This document shows, in pieces, positions 44,338 to 52,866 of a stretch of DNA of 64,000 bases; the first letter of the stretch is position 1; the number at the start of each line of letters is the position of its first letter. The notes beneath the pieces are model-generated. The model ran no database searches. It was given only the letters and a program-made list of their open reading frames with translations, and was not told the DNA's origin. The position numbers were made by a program, and so were the translations under genes. The stretch covers positions 1 through 64,000 of the forward strand of contig JAFQTT010000003.1 in assembly GCA_017408885.1 (NCBI GenBank), read 5' to 3'. This DNA comes from Methanocorpusculum sp. Its GTDB lineage: Archaea; Halobacteriota; Methanomicrobia; Methanomicrobiales; Methanocorpusculaceae.

Positions 44338-45357
44338 TCAGCAGACTCTCGGTACAGGATCTCCCATCGGCGGCTCAATGAAGCGCTCGCTGCCGATTCT
44401 GGTAAGCATCACAACACCTGAGCCTTCCACGACCTCTCCTACAATTCTTGCATCCTTGCCGTACGGGTGTGCGCGGAGGGCTTCTAAGATTTTATCTGCA
44501 GCTTCCGGTGCTACGCCCATGACACATTTTCCTTCGTTTGCAACCTGAAGAGGATCAATGCCTAAGAGACCGCCTGCGGATGCAACGCTTTCGCGAATTG
44601 GAACTGCCTCTTCATGAACGACAACTTTAACGCCGGCCTTTCTTGCCATCTCGTTCATACATGCAGCAAATCCTCCGCGGGTCGGATCTTTCATGGCATG
44701 GATTGCCCCGTCTCCGCCTGCAAGGATTGCTCCTTCAATCATCTTCCAGAGAGGTGCCACATCAGACTTTAACTGGTCTCCTAAGTCGAATCCCTCGCGG
44801 TATGAAACAATAGCCATGCCGTGGTCTCCAAGGTTTCCGGATACGATAATCTTGTCTCCGACTTTTAAGTTTCTGTCGCGGATGAGGTAGTTATCAACAA
44901 CACCAACGCCTGCTGTATTGATAGCGATGCCATCAATGCTTCCCTTCTCGACAACCTTGGTGTCTCCGGTAATAATTGAAGCTCCGACTTCTCCTAAGGC
45001 TTCATCCATAGATGCCACGATTTTTTCAAGATCAGCGATTGGGAATCCTTCTTCGATGACCATGGCACAGGTAAGAGCGATTGGACGAGCTCCCATCACA
45101 GATAAATCATTGATAGTTCCAGAGACAGCTATTCTTCCAATGTCTCCTCCCGGGAAGAAAAGAGGCTTTACAACGTGTGAATCCGTAGTTAGGACAACAG
45201 TCTTATCACCTACAGTGAAGGTTGATCCGTCATCAAGAGATTCGAGACCGATTCCGCCTGCGTTGTTGTTCTTGAAAGCAGTAAGAGTCTGGAGAAGTTC
45301 TCCCATGACTTCGCCTCCTGCTCCGTGCATCATATTGACTTCAGTATCTTTTACCAT
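44338..45357 (-). CDS. hypE: Hydrogenase maturation protein HypE
   Basis: A 339-residue PurM-like protein. It begins near MMHGAGGEVMGELL, contains LTTDSHVVKPLFFPGGDIG and DPTRGGFAACMNEMA, and ends exactly in PRVC. The terminal cysteine is carbamoylated by HypF and dehydrated to thiocyanate as the source of the nickel-iron cyanide ligands. It lies 2 nt after hypA and 2 nt before pyrC. Confidence 0.97.
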   Translation of the reverse strand: MVKDTEVNMMHGAGGEVMGELLQTLTAFKNNNAGGIGLESLDDGSTFTVGDKTVVLTTDSHVVKPLFFPGGDIGRIAVSGTINDLSVMGARPIALTCAMVIEEGFPIADLEKIVASMDEALGEVGASIITGDTKVVEKGSIDGIAINTAGVGVVDNYLIRDRNLKVGDKIIVSGNLGDHGMAIVSYREGFDLGDQLKSDVAPLWKMIEGAILAGGDGAIHAMKDPTRGGFAACMNEMARKAGVKVVVHEEAVPIRESVASAGGLLGIDPLQVANEGKCVMGVAPEAADKILEALRAHPYGKDARIVGEVVEGSGVVMLTRIGSERFIEPPMGDPVPRVC

Positions 45358-45359
45358 GT

Positions 45360-45698
45360 TTAATCCTCAGCTTCTATTTCGATATTTTTCACAAGAATTT
45401 CCTTGCCCTGAATCATATGCGGAAGTTTTCCGCAGGTCGGACATACGAAAATCTCTGAACCCTTGTATCCGCAGGAACACTCGGCTAAGGGAAGAACCGT
45501 ATTGAATATCAGTTTTGTGTCCTTGAAGAGCGGGTCTTCTGCGATAAAGGTGTTGAACATGAACTCAACCTGGTCAGAGTTAACCATAGCCATACTGCCC
45601 ACGTCTACATGAATGGCTTTGACAAGAGTTGCACAGTTATCTTCTGCTGCGCGTTTTGCGGTTGCGTAGATATCGTAGGCGATTCCTGATTCATGCAT
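45360..45698 (-). CDS. hypA: Hydrogenase/urease nickel insertion protein HypA
   Basis: A 112-residue protein with the nickel-binding start MHESGIAYDIY and the zinc site CSCGYKGSEIFVCPTCG. It delivers nickel to [NiFe]-hydrogenases, which these methanogens need for hydrogen use. It starts 7 nt after hypC and ends 2 nt before hypE. Confidence 0.97.
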   Translation of the reverse strand: MHESGIAYDIYATAKRAAEDNCATLVKAIHVDVGSMAMVNSDQVEFMFNTFIAEDPLFKDTKLIFNTVLPLAECSCGYKGSEIFVCPTCGKLPHMIQGKEILVKNIEIEAED

Positions 45699-45705
45699 GG
45701 CTTAT

Positions 45706-45945
45706 TTATTCCGTAACTCCGTCTTCAGCCATTGCCTGATAGACTTCTTTGAAGATTTCGCGGGTTTCAAGACCTTCTTCGCGGGATAAGCGCTGAATGG
45801 CAAATCCAACGTGTACAAGAACGAACTCGCCTACTTTGACATCAACAAGGTCGATTCTGACCTCCTGCTGAAGTTCTCCATAGTCTACGAGTGCGACATT
45901 TCCGTCACGGATTTCTAAAACCTCTGCGGGAACTGCAATACACAT
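45706..45945 (-). CDS. hypC: Hydrogenase assembly chaperone HypC
   Basis: A 79-residue protein starting MCIAVPAEVLEI, with the essential Cys2, and VKVGEFVLVHVGFAIQRL. It binds HypD and the hydrogenase large subunit during iron-center assembly. It heads the operon hypC-hypA-hypE-pyrC; hypD, hypB and hypF are not in this window. Confidence 0.97.
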   Translation of the reverse strand: MCIAVPAEVLEIRDGNVALVDYGELQQEVRIDLVDVKVGEFVLVHVGFAIQRLSREEGLETREIFKEVYQAMAEDGVTE

Positions 45946-46031
45946 GATGTACTATTAGTCGGGCTTATTGATAAAGGAAACGAAGTGATACGGGAAAAAA
46001 GGTATAACCGAGTGTCTCGAATAGTTATAGA

Positions 46032-46391
46032 ATGGCTCTCTATCAGTTTCCGGTTACCCGCAGGTTCAATAAATATATGGCACGTCTTGTTTCTGGTTCG
46101 AAGAAAATCAGAGCTCTTTTGGAGGAGGGGCAGATTATCTCGGCAGAGAAGAGGTACAATAAGCTCTGTATGGATTATGCTGAATGCCGTGTGCTTGTAA
46201 AACGCCGGGCAGAGGAGATTGAGAAAAGAAAACAGTTTGCAGACGGGGTGTTGGAGATTCAGAAGATAAGAGGGGCATTTTTGGAGTTTTATTCTCTGGC
46301 GGAAGTGTTCAAAGTGGATATTGGAAGGCAGAGATCTGATACTTTGCATGTTTTAGATGAGATAGAATCTCTCTTTGCTTCAAAGGTGTAA
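46032..46391 (+). CDS. Unrecognised small helical protein
   Basis: A 119-residue protein I do not recognise. It is basic at the N-terminus (TRRFNKYMARLVSGSKK) and mostly predicted helix, with a coiled-coil-like stretch at about residues 25-75. There is no signal peptide or membrane segment. It lies between hypC (divergent) and the LCAT-like lipase gene, 47 nt downstream on the same strand. The ATG at 46032 gives the only sensible start. Confidence 0.65.
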   Translation: MALYQFPVTRRFNKYMARLVSGSKKIRALLEEGQIISAEKRYNKLCMDYAECRVLVKRRAEEIEKRKQFADGVLEIQKIRGAFLEFYSLAEVFKVDIGRQRSDTLHVLDEIESLFASKV

Positions 46392-46406
46392 CTTCCTCCT
46401 TCAGAA

Positions 46407-46416
46407 ACTATTTATC
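46407..46416 (+). promoter_or_regulatory. TATA box of the LCAT-like gene
   Basis: ACTATTTATC lies 24-30 nt before the ATG at 46439. With the usual archaeal spacing, transcription would begin at or next to the start codon, a leaderless message; no Shine-Dalgarno is seen. Confidence 0.45.
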
Positions 46417-46438
46417 TTTTTGTAAGTAACAATTTTTT

Positions 46439-47467
46439 ATGTCACGCGGCTGTCCGGTTATATATATTCCAGGTATTCTTGGAAGCCAGCTTTATCTTCC
46501 AGAGGATGGTAAGAAGCTCTGGTTCTCAGCACCGGCTGTGCTTACTGATGCAAAGAGGCTTGATATCAGTTCTGATCTCCGCGTGAAAAATAATGGGGTG
46601 AATCTGCAGAATGTTTCACTTCTGGAGAAGGAGTACGGGGTTTTAAAGCAGGATGTTATTCTGGTTGAGTGGCTTTGCAGGACTATGTCGGATTCTCCGG
46701 TGTACTTTTTCTCTTATGATTTCAGGAAGTCGTGCAGGGATACGGCAGAGCTTTTGTGTCAGCAGATAGAGGAGTTGATAGCAGAGGGATTTTCTTCGGT
46801 AAATATTGTATGCCACAGTATGGGGGGTATTGTTACTTCAGCATATGCCGCAAAGTACGGGACAGGACGTCTGAATAAGGTTGTTATGCTTGGTGTTCCG
46901 TTTGAGGGTTCATATGAGATTATCAATACTTATATGACAGGGGACATTATTATGGTTCCAAATGCTGTTGCAGACACTGTTGGTATTACACGTGAGATTA
47001 TGATTGGGTTCCAGAGTCTTGCTGAGCTGATGCCGAGTGTCCGCTATCTTGAGGCAAGTCCTCTTGTGAAGTACGGGGTGTCTATGTCTGTTGAGGATAT
47101 GGAGGATTTTCTCTATGATTTAGCACCTGATACCTATGCTGGTGCGAGGGTGTTTCAAAGTTATGTACGAAAGGGTTATTCTCTTCTTCTTGAGAAGGAG
47201 GATTGTTTCTTTGGATTCGGGACTAAGAAGTCTACTTTGCAGTCTGTAACTCTTACTGATAAGCCGAATCAGATTGTTAAGACGGAGAGTAATAAGGGCG
47301 ATGGTCTTGTCGGTTGTTTTTCGTCAACTATGGGCGGGGAGATTCTAAAATTGCCATATCTTCGTGTTAAGGTCTTTCAGTTGAATCATGCAAATCTTTT
47401 GAGGCATCCTGATTCTTTGAAGTGGATTAGTCAGTGTCTCCGCGGCGATGTTTTGGATTTGGTGTAG
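46439..47467 (+). CDS. LCAT-like alpha/beta-hydrolase (lipase/acyltransferase)
   Basis: A 342-residue protein of the lecithin:cholesterol acyltransferase type. PVIYIPGILGSQLYLPEDG is the oxyanion-strand start, the nucleophile elbow is VCHSMGGIV, and the catalytic Asp and His fit GDGLVG and LNHANLL. No signal peptide is clear, so it may act inside the cell. Archaeal lipids are ether-linked, so the substrate is uncertain; an ester side group or an outside lipid is possible. Codons favour T in the third position compared with its neighbours, which could mean recent acquisition. Confidence 0.85.
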   Translation: MSRGCPVIYIPGILGSQLYLPEDGKKLWFSAPAVLTDAKRLDISSDLRVKNNGVNLQNVSLLEKEYGVLKQDVILVEWLCRTMSDSPVYFFSYDFRKSCRDTAELLCQQIEELIAEGFSSVNIVCHSMGGIVTSAYAAKYGTGRLNKVVMLGVPFEGSYEIINTYMTGDIIMVPNAVADTVGITREIMIGFQSLAELMPSVRYLEASPLVKYGVSMSVEDMEDFLYDLAPDTYAGARVFQSYVRKGYSLLLEKEDCFFGFGTKKSTLQSVTLTDKPNQIVKTESNKGDGLVGCFSSTMGGEILKLPYLRVKVFQLNHANLLRHPDSLKWISQCLRGDVLDLV

Positions 47468-47494
47468 GAGAGAGGAGAGAGCGCCGCGCCTTGG

Positions 47495-47537
47495 TCGGGT
47501 CGATTAGACCCGACAGCGGCGGGACACAACAAAAAAA
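47495..47537. terminator. Hairpin and T-run between convergent lipase and MFS genes
   Basis: TCGGGTC-GATTA-GACCCGA (47495-47513) is a perfect 7-bp stem, with GCCGC/GCGGC pairing possible outside. On the minus strand an eight-T run (47529-47536, flanked by mixed T) follows the MFS stop directly and would end that transcript. The hairpin probably helps end the lipase transcript. Confidence 0.6.
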
Positions 47538-47538
47538 A

Positions 47539-48996
47539 TTATGCATCCGGTTTTAACCGGCTTTCTCTCACAAACAAACAGATAACAAACGTCAGGACAG
47601 CTATACCCATAGAAATAAAGAAGCAAAGATCAAAACCGGACGTCAGAATATTTGCCGCTACCTCCTGCATAGGACCAGTTGTGATATCTGTGTGTTTTGC
47701 AATCGCCTTAACACCCACAATAATCATAGTGTTGAAAAATGCGATACCTATAGTCATAGGAGCAAAACGCTCAAGACTTGTAATACTGGAAACCATACCG
47801 CTCTTTGAAGGATTTACCGAACCCTGAAGAAGAGTGGATGCAGGAGTTGTCACAAAACCCAATCCAAAACCGATCATAACAAGACCTAAAGCAACAATTC
47901 CAAGTCCTGACACCGGACTCAGCTTCGAGAGCAGGAAGAAACCAACAATTATTGAGCCGATTCCAACAAGCAGCATAACTCTGATCTTACCAACCATCTT
48001 AGCATAAAGCTGACCCGCAAGAACTCCTGCGACCATCATCCCAAGAGACATCACCGTAAGCACAATACCTGACTCAAAGGTTGAAAGCTGCTTGATGAGC
48101 TGAAGATAGAACGGAAGGAGATACTGCGCGCCTGCAAGAGTAAAGTACATGAGAGTCAGCACAAGATTCAGCAGAAGGAATGACCGATTTCTGAAAAGAC
48201 TGAGTTCAAGAATCGGAGACGCACAATGTGTCTCGCGCCAGAGAAAACCCGTAATACAGACAACAGCGAGCACAATACAGGTAATAATCGGAACCGAAGT
48301 CCAACCAAGATTGTACCCCTCAGAGAAAGCATAAAGCAGGAAAGCAAGACCTGCGAAGATGAGAACAGCCCCTGCTGCATCAAATCCTTTGAGAGTAAAC
48401 GGCTTGGTGTTATCCTTTGGAAGAACAAAAATGCCAAGGAGAAGAGTAACGATTCCAACCGGGACATTGATGTAGAAAATCCAGTTCCACGAAAGATACT
48501 CTGTCAGAAGACCTCCAAGTGTCGGACCGAGAGCCATACCGATAGACGCGAAAAGAACAACAACAGAAAGACCTTTTGCGCGCTGAACTCCCGGCATGTA
48601 TCTGGTAAGCATTGCAGGCCCGATAATTGTCATCATGACACCTCCAAGTGCCTGAATCACACGGGATAAGAGAAGCAGACCAAACGAACCGGTAACATCA
48701 GGGAAAAAACCGCAGGCAAATGAACCAAACGTGAAAAGAACAAAACCGGTCAGGAAAATTTTCCGATACCCAATACTGTCTGTCAGTTTTCCAACAATCA
48801 AAAGCGAACCGGCCATCACAAGCAGATAGATAGTAGAAACCCATGACACAGAAGAGCTTGGAAGGTCAAAAATATCAGAAATCGTCGGAAGAGCGATATT
48901 TACAATTGTTCCGTCCAGCGACGACATAAACGCGGCAAGAGCTGCCGAGAGAATAATCAGCTTTAGTGTTTTCTCAGAAGGAACAGCTGTGTTCAT
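47539..48996 (-). CDS. 14-TM MFS drug exporter, EmrB/QacA family
   Basis: A 485-residue DHA2-type transporter with about 14 membrane helices. It shows LDGTIVNIALPTI in helix 1, the motif A-type loop GKLTDSIGYRKIFL, and the antiporter motif C SIGMALGPTLGGLL. It should export a drug or metabolite by proton antiport. It is a single gene with its own promoter upstream and no nearby regulator. Confidence 0.93.
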   Translation of the reverse strand: MNTAVPSEKTLKLIILSAALAAFMSSLDGTIVNIALPTISDIFDLPSSSVSWVSTIYLLVMAGSLLIVGKLTDSIGYRKIFLTGFVLFTFGSFACGFFPDVTGSFGLLLLSRVIQALGGVMMTIIGPAMLTRYMPGVQRAKGLSVVVLFASIGMALGPTLGGLLTEYLSWNWIFYINVPVGIVTLLLGIFVLPKDNTKPFTLKGFDAAGAVLIFAGLAFLLYAFSEGYNLGWTSVPIITCIVLAVVCITGFLWRETHCASPILELSLFRNRSFLLLNLVLTLMYFTLAGAQYLLPFYLQLIKQLSTFESGIVLTVMSLGMMVAGVLAGQLYAKMVGKIRVMLLVGIGSIIVGFFLLSKLSPVSGLGIVALGLVMIGFGLGFVTTPASTLLQGSVNPSKSGMVSSITSLERFAPMTIGIAFFNTMIIVGVKAIAKHTDITTGPMQEVAANILTSGFDLCFFISMGIAVLTFVICLFVRESRLKPDA

Positions 48997-49070
48997 ATAT
49001 TTTTATGAGATGTAATCTGTTATGAATCAAACTATGTGAATAATAATCTGCCAAGACCACCCAAAGGAAT

Positions 49071-49080
49071 TACTATATGA
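49071..49080 (+). promoter_or_regulatory. TATA box of rpiA-purN
   Basis: TACTATATGA lies about 22-28 nt before the rpiA ATG at 49099, which again suggests a leaderless or near-leaderless message. Confidence 0.45.
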
Positions 49081-49098
49081 TAAGACCAATATTACCCC

Positions 49099-49770
49099 AT
49101 GAGTGATGCAGCTGCAAATGCCAAGCAGGACGCAGGATTCCGCGCGGCAAATATGGTAGAAGACGGCATGATTGTCGGTCTTGGAACCGGTTCTACAGTT
49201 TTCTTCGCAATGGAGAGACTTGGTGAGAGAATCAAGAACGAAGGCCTTAGAATTATGGGTGTTCCAACCTCACACCAGACAGCAATGCGTGCCGAAGAGT
49301 ACGGCATTCCGCTGACCACATTATCCCTTCACCCGGTTTTAGACATCGCAATCGATGGAGCAGACCAGGTATCTCCAGAGAAGAACTTAATCAAAGGAAG
49401 AGGAGCAGCACTTCTTCGCGAGAAAATTGTAGCTGACGCCGCAAAGAAGTTTGTTGTCGTAATCGACCCGTCCAAGGCAGTTGAGGTTCCAAACGCAGCA
49501 GTACCTGTTGAGATTCTTCCATTTGCATACGGAAGCGTCTGTGAGAAATTAAAGGCATTAGGCGGAGAGCCTGTTATGAGAAACGGAACCAAGAAGGATG
49601 GACCTGTTATCTCAGACAACGGAAATTACATCTTCGACTGTGCATTCGGAGAGATTAAAGATGCAAAGGCACTCGAAGCAGCTATCAACGCAATCCCGGG
49701 AGTTCTCGAGAACGGTATCTTTGCAAACCTGACTGAGAAGACAGAAGTCATCATCGGCGGACAGCCATGA
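49099..49770 (+). CDS. rpiA: Ribose-5-phosphate isomerase A
   Basis: A 223-residue RpiA: GLGTGSTVFFAMERLGER, the catalytic DGADQVSPEKNLIKGRGAAL, and LREKIVADAAKKFVVVID. It interconverts ribulose-5-phosphate and ribose-5-phosphate for nucleotide synthesis. The stop overlaps the purN ATG by 4 nt, which couples pentose supply with purine synthesis. Confidence 0.96.
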   Translation: MSDAAANAKQDAGFRAANMVEDGMIVGLGTGSTVFFAMERLGERIKNEGLRIMGVPTSHQTAMRAEEYGIPLTTLSLHPVLDIAIDGADQVSPEKNLIKGRGAALLREKIVADAAKKFVVVIDPSKAVEVPNAAVPVEILPFAYGSVCEKLKALGGEPVMRNGTKKDGPVISDNGNYIFDCAFGEIKDAKALEAAINAIPGVLENGIFANLTEKTEVIIGGQP

Positions 49771-50378
49771 AAAAGATTGCAGTTCTCGCATCCGGCAGAG
49801 GATCCAACTTCCAGGCAATCCTAGACAGCCTTGCTGCCGGTAAAATCAACGGAGAGTGTGTTGCACTCCTTACCGACAACAAAGATTCCTACTCTATTGA
49901 GCGGGCAAAGAATGTTGGAATTCCGGCTATCGTCCACAACTTTAAGGATTATCCAGACAAGGCATCCTTCGAAGCAGACCTTCTTGAATCAATGAAAAAG
50001 ACCGGAGCAGACCTTTTTGTCTGTGCAGGATATATGCGAATCATTGGTCCAGAGATCTCAAGAACCTTTGCCGGCAGAATGCTCAACATCCACCCGGCCC
50101 TTCTTCCGGCATTTCCGGGACTGCATGCACAAAAGCAGGCCTTAGACTACGGAGTCAAGATTGCCGGATGCACAGTCCACTTCGTTGATGAAGGCTTAGA
50201 CTCAGGGCCAATCATCATCCAGAAGGCAGTTCCTGTCTTTGATGATGACGATGAGGACAAAATTGATGCCCGTATTTTAGAGCAGGAACACATCGCATAC
50301 TCTGAGGCCATCGCTTTATTCTGTGATGACCGCCTCGTAATTGAGGGCAGAAAAGTGCGTGTGTTACCCAAAGTATGA
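49767..50378 (+). CDS. purN: Phosphoribosylglycinamide formyltransferase PurN
   Basis: A 203-residue PurN: VLASGRGSNFQAILDSL binds phosphate, and NIHPALLPAFPGLHAQ with the later GCTVHFVDEGLDSGPII carries the catalytic Asn, His and Asp. It formylates GAR in purine synthesis. It is folate-type in bacteria; in this methanogen the formyl donor may be a pterin analogue or formyl-folate, which the sequence cannot tell. Confidence 0.94.
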   Translation: MKKIAVLASGRGSNFQAILDSLAAGKINGECVALLTDNKDSYSIERAKNVGIPAIVHNFKDYPDKASFEADLLESMKKTGADLFVCAGYMRIIGPEISRTFAGRMLNIHPALLPAFPGLHAQKQALDYGVKIAGCTVHFVDEGLDSGPIIIQKAVPVFDDDDEDKIDARILEQEHIAYSEAIALFCDDRLVIEGRKVRVLPKV

Positions 50379-50411
50379 AGAGCTTTTACGTTCCATAAAT
50401 TAGGGCATAAC

Positions 50412-50735
50412 ATGGCAAAGTCTGAGAAGGGTGCATCGGTCAAGCAGATCGCACGGGAACGGATTGAGATTCTGTTCTCTCTTGCGCATGACAAACAGGA
50501 TAATCCTGAGCTTGCCAACCGATATGTTTCCCTTGCGCGCGAAATATCCATGAGACAGCGTCTCAGACTTTCAAAGCAGCAGAAGAGGACCTTCTGCCGC
50601 TGCTGCGGAACACATTTTGTTCCGGGCAAGAATCTCCGTGTGCGTGTTCAGCACGGCAAGGTTGTCTATACCTGTCAGGAGTGCGGGAATGCTGTTCGTA
50701 TTCCCTTGAGGAAAAATACAAACCAGGTGAGATAA
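50412..50735 (+). CDS. rnp4: RNase P protein Rpp21 (Rnp4)
   Basis: A 107-residue protein with a helical N-terminus (KQIARERIEILFSLAHD), then SLAREISMRQRLRLSKQQKR, and a zinc ribbon CRCCGTHF...CQECG. It is the archaeal RNase P subunit Rpp21, which aids 5' processing of tRNA. The start is the ATG at 50412. Its end overlaps the CRM-domain gene that follows. Confidence 0.93.
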   Translation: MAKSEKGASVKQIARERIEILFSLAHDKQDNPELANRYVSLAREISMRQRLRLSKQQKRTFCRCCGTHFVPGKNLRVRVQHGKVVYTCQECGNAVRIPLRKNTNQVR

Positions 50736-51076
50736 TCACGGATAATACAGAAAACTATGTCCAGACCTTAAAGCCAACAATTTGGGTCGGAAAAAACGGC
50801 TGTACGGATGATATCGCAGACGAAGTCCGCCGCCAGCTCGAAGCACGCAAAGTAATTAAGATTAAGTGGCTCCAGAATTCTGACGCAACAGAAGAAGAGA
50901 TTCGCGAGCTTGCAAAACTCGTTGCCGCAGACGTTTTAGCTGTCCGCGGAAAGATTGCGGTTCTTGGTGCAAAGAACCGCGGAAAGGCAGTGTCCCTTGG
51001 CCCGCAGAAGAAGCAGCAGGCAAAGCCGGCACCAACAGCCAGAAGAAAACTGAAGAACGCGTACTGGAATAAGTAA
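50681..51076 (+). CDS. YhbY/CRM-domain RNA-binding protein
   Basis: The CRM fold runs from about residue 30 of this reading: LKPTIWVGKNGCTDDIADEV, then RKVIKIKWLQ, and ADVLAVRGKIAVLGAKNRG. It resembles ribosome-associated YhbY proteins. The only common start codon in frame before the domain is GTG at 50681, inside rnp4; there is no ATG, GTG or TTG between 50684 and the domain. A GGTGAG at 50726-50731 precedes ATA, ATC and ACG codons at 50732-50740, so the true start may be non-AUG. The stop at 51076 is followed by a T-run. Confidence 0.85.
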   Translation: MRECCSYSLEEKYKPGEIITDNTENYVQTLKPTIWVGKNGCTDDIADEVRRQLEARKVIKIKWLQNSDATEEEIRELAKLVAADVLAVRGKIAVLGAKNRGKAVSLGPQKKQQAKPAPTARRKLKNAYWNK

Positions 51077-51176
51077 CGCGTTTTCTTTTTTTATTTTCTT
51101 AATTTATCCAGGACATCTTTTGACTATTTACTCACCATGTAATTGCCGCAGATAAGAGCAGCATTTGCAGAGAAAC

Positions 51177-51182
51177 TATATA
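51177..51182 (+). promoter_or_regulatory. TATA box of small membrane protein gene
   Basis: TATATA within AACTATATACCC ends 24 nt before the ATG at 51207. Its place inside a longer possible reading (from 51165) supports 51207 as the real start. Confidence 0.5.
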
Positions 51183-51206
51183 CCCATCAAACCCATTCTA
51201 TTAACT

Positions 51207-51419
51207 ATGAAGAAAAAGACTATTCTTCGGCTGATTAGTCTTATAATGCTGATAATTGCGGTAATATTTGTAACCTGTGCACTCTGCTGTCCGACACTTG
51301 GAACTACTATCTATATTGGAAGTTTTGCCTTTGGTGCTGAGCAGTGGAGAATCTGTTATGCTATCTACATCTTTGTGATGGTAGCTCTCTTCGGCGCTTC
51401 CTTCATCGTCAAAGACTAA
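51207..51419 (+). CDS. Small two-helix membrane protein, unknown function
   Basis: A 70-residue protein starting MKKKTILRLISLIMLIIAVI with two membrane helices (about residues 6-28 and 43-65) and a short loop. I recognise no family. The start at 51207 is chosen because a TATA box lies just upstream. It is a single gene convergent with the ArfC-like gene. Confidence 0.6.
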   Translation: MKKKTILRLISLIMLIIAVIFVTCALCCPTLGTTIYIGSFAFGAEQWRICYAIYIFVMVALFGASFIVKD

Positions 51420-51448
51420 AATACAATCAAAAAAGCAGTTCGATGCGG

Positions 51449-52126
51449 TCAGTAAACCACATCATACTCGGTTACGAGATTTTCCCCGTACATTGCAGTC
51501 CCTTTAAGCTTTAAGCGAATCATCTCGTTCTCCGAACCAATCCGCATACCGCCGACCAGAGACGGAGTATCACTTCCGCCGACAATAAAGGGCATATGGA
51601 TTAAACGAATCTCATCGACAAGCTTTGCATTCAGCATATGCCAGTTCAAGGTAGGACCTCCTTCAACAATTAAGGACTTGACACCGTACTGCTCAGATAA
51701 AATCTGCATCAGACGCGGATACTCAACATGCTCAGAACCGGCAACAACCACATCAACACCTTTTGCACGGAAAATATCGATGCGTTCCTCTGCTGCCTTC
51801 TCACTTACCGCGAGCACTGTCTTCGCAAGAGATGTATCAAACACATTCGAGTTCTCATCAAGGTCAGCCTTCGCATTCGGAATCACCCGAAGAGGGCTTT
51901 TCCCTTCCACCATACGAACCGTCAAAAACGAGTTATCGATTCGAATCGTCGAAGAGCCGACCATAATTGCATCATACTCTGCACGCGTCTGGTGAAGCAG
52001 AACTTCTGCTTCGTGCGACATATGCTTCATCAGAATTTTACTGGAAATGCCCTTGCCGAGAGTCAGTTTTCCATCGGCAGTAATTTCTGAGATCATCAGA
52101 ACATGTGGGCAGGATATCATATTCAT
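51449..52126 (-). CDS. arfC: 2,5-diamino-6-(ribosylamino)-pyrimidinone 5'-phosphate reductase
   Basis: A 225-residue RibD C-terminal-domain reductase. It has SEITADGKLTLGKGISSK at the N-terminus, DAIMVGSSTIRIDNSFLTVR in the core, and LIVEGGPTLNWHML near the NADPH site. The archaeal enzyme reduces the ribosylamino sugar early in riboflavin and F420 (FO) synthesis. I choose the ATG at 52126. It is divergent from the CDP-alcohol phosphatidyltransferase gene 72 nt away. Confidence 0.92.
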   Translation of the reverse strand: MNMISCPHVLMISEITADGKLTLGKGISSKILMKHMSHEAEVLLHQTRAEYDAIMVGSSTIRIDNSFLTVRMVEGKSPLRVIPNAKADLDENSNVFDTSLAKTVLAVSEKAAEERIDIFRAKGVDVVVAGSEHVEYPRLMQILSEQYGVKSLIVEGGPTLNWHMLNAKLVDEIRLIHMPFIVGGSDTPSLVGGMRIGSENEMIRLKLKGTAMYGENLVTEYDVVY

Positions 52127-52198
52127 CAAGGGCCTCTGATTATTATATTTTGAAGATGTATATTATTTGGTACAAGACTTCAAATACTCTCCCATCCC

Positions 52199-52855
52199 AT
52201 GAACATCACATCAATACGCCACAAACTAACAGGCTGGCTCGACCCGTTCATCCTGCTTCTCTCAAAAACAGGAATAACACCGAACCAGATAACATTCCTA
52301 TCATTCCTTTTCGGAATGGCTGCTGCCGCATGCTACCTTACAACTCACTTCGTAATCGGAAGCATTCTTCTTTCAATCTCCGGAATACTTGACTTAACAG
52401 ACGGATCTGTAGCTCGTCTTACAAACAAGAAAAGCGACTTTGGAGCAATTATTGACTGGATTGTGGACAAATATGTGGATGGTATAGTTCTCTTCTCAAT
52501 AGGTCTCTCATGCTTTATCAGTGTCCCCGCATACCTTGCAGAATTCAATATTCCAACAATCGCATACATGGGTGTTGCAGGCCTCGCAGTGATCGGCTCA
52601 ATAATGAACACCTTCATCAAACCGGTAACATATGCCGAGACAGGATACACTGCAAAAGAGGATGGAAAAATATCGGACCCGCTGGAAGGGGTTGGATTTT
52701 TTGGAAGACCTGAGACCATGCTCTTTTTAATCGCGGGCGGTCTTTTCGGATTCATCTGGATATCTGTTGCCGTTGTTGCCGTCTGTACAAACCTCTCGGC
52801 AATACAGAGAATCTGCTACCTCTGGAAACGACATAGCGGATACAAAAACGAGTGA
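52199..52855 (+). CDS. CDP-alcohol phosphatidyltransferase
   Basis: A 218-residue membrane protein with the full family motif D-G-x2-A-R-x8-G-x3-D-x3-D at DGSVARLTNKKSDFGAIIDW and the following IVD. It has about five or six membrane helices. It should join a CDP-activated archaeal lipid to an alcohol such as inositol phosphate, glycerol or serine; the acceptor cannot be told. It lies 45 nt before cofC on the same strand with a strong hairpin between. Confidence 0.9.
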   Translation: MNITSIRHKLTGWLDPFILLLSKTGITPNQITFLSFLFGMAAAACYLTTHFVIGSILLSISGILDLTDGSVARLTNKKSDFGAIIDWIVDKYVDGIVLFSIGLSCFISVPAYLAEFNIPTIAYMGVAGLAVIGSIMNTFIKPVTYAETGYTAKEDGKISDPLEGVGFFGRPETMLFLIAGGLFGFIWISVAVVAVCTNLSAIQRICYLWKRHSGYKNE

Positions 52856-52866
52856 TACGAAGGAAA

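Noticed and set aside
52130-52198. Possible tRNA or small RNA in the divergent gap before the CDP-alcohol phosphatidyltransferase
   Set aside because: No cloverleaf or conserved T-loop is present; the gap is AT-rich promoter sequence.
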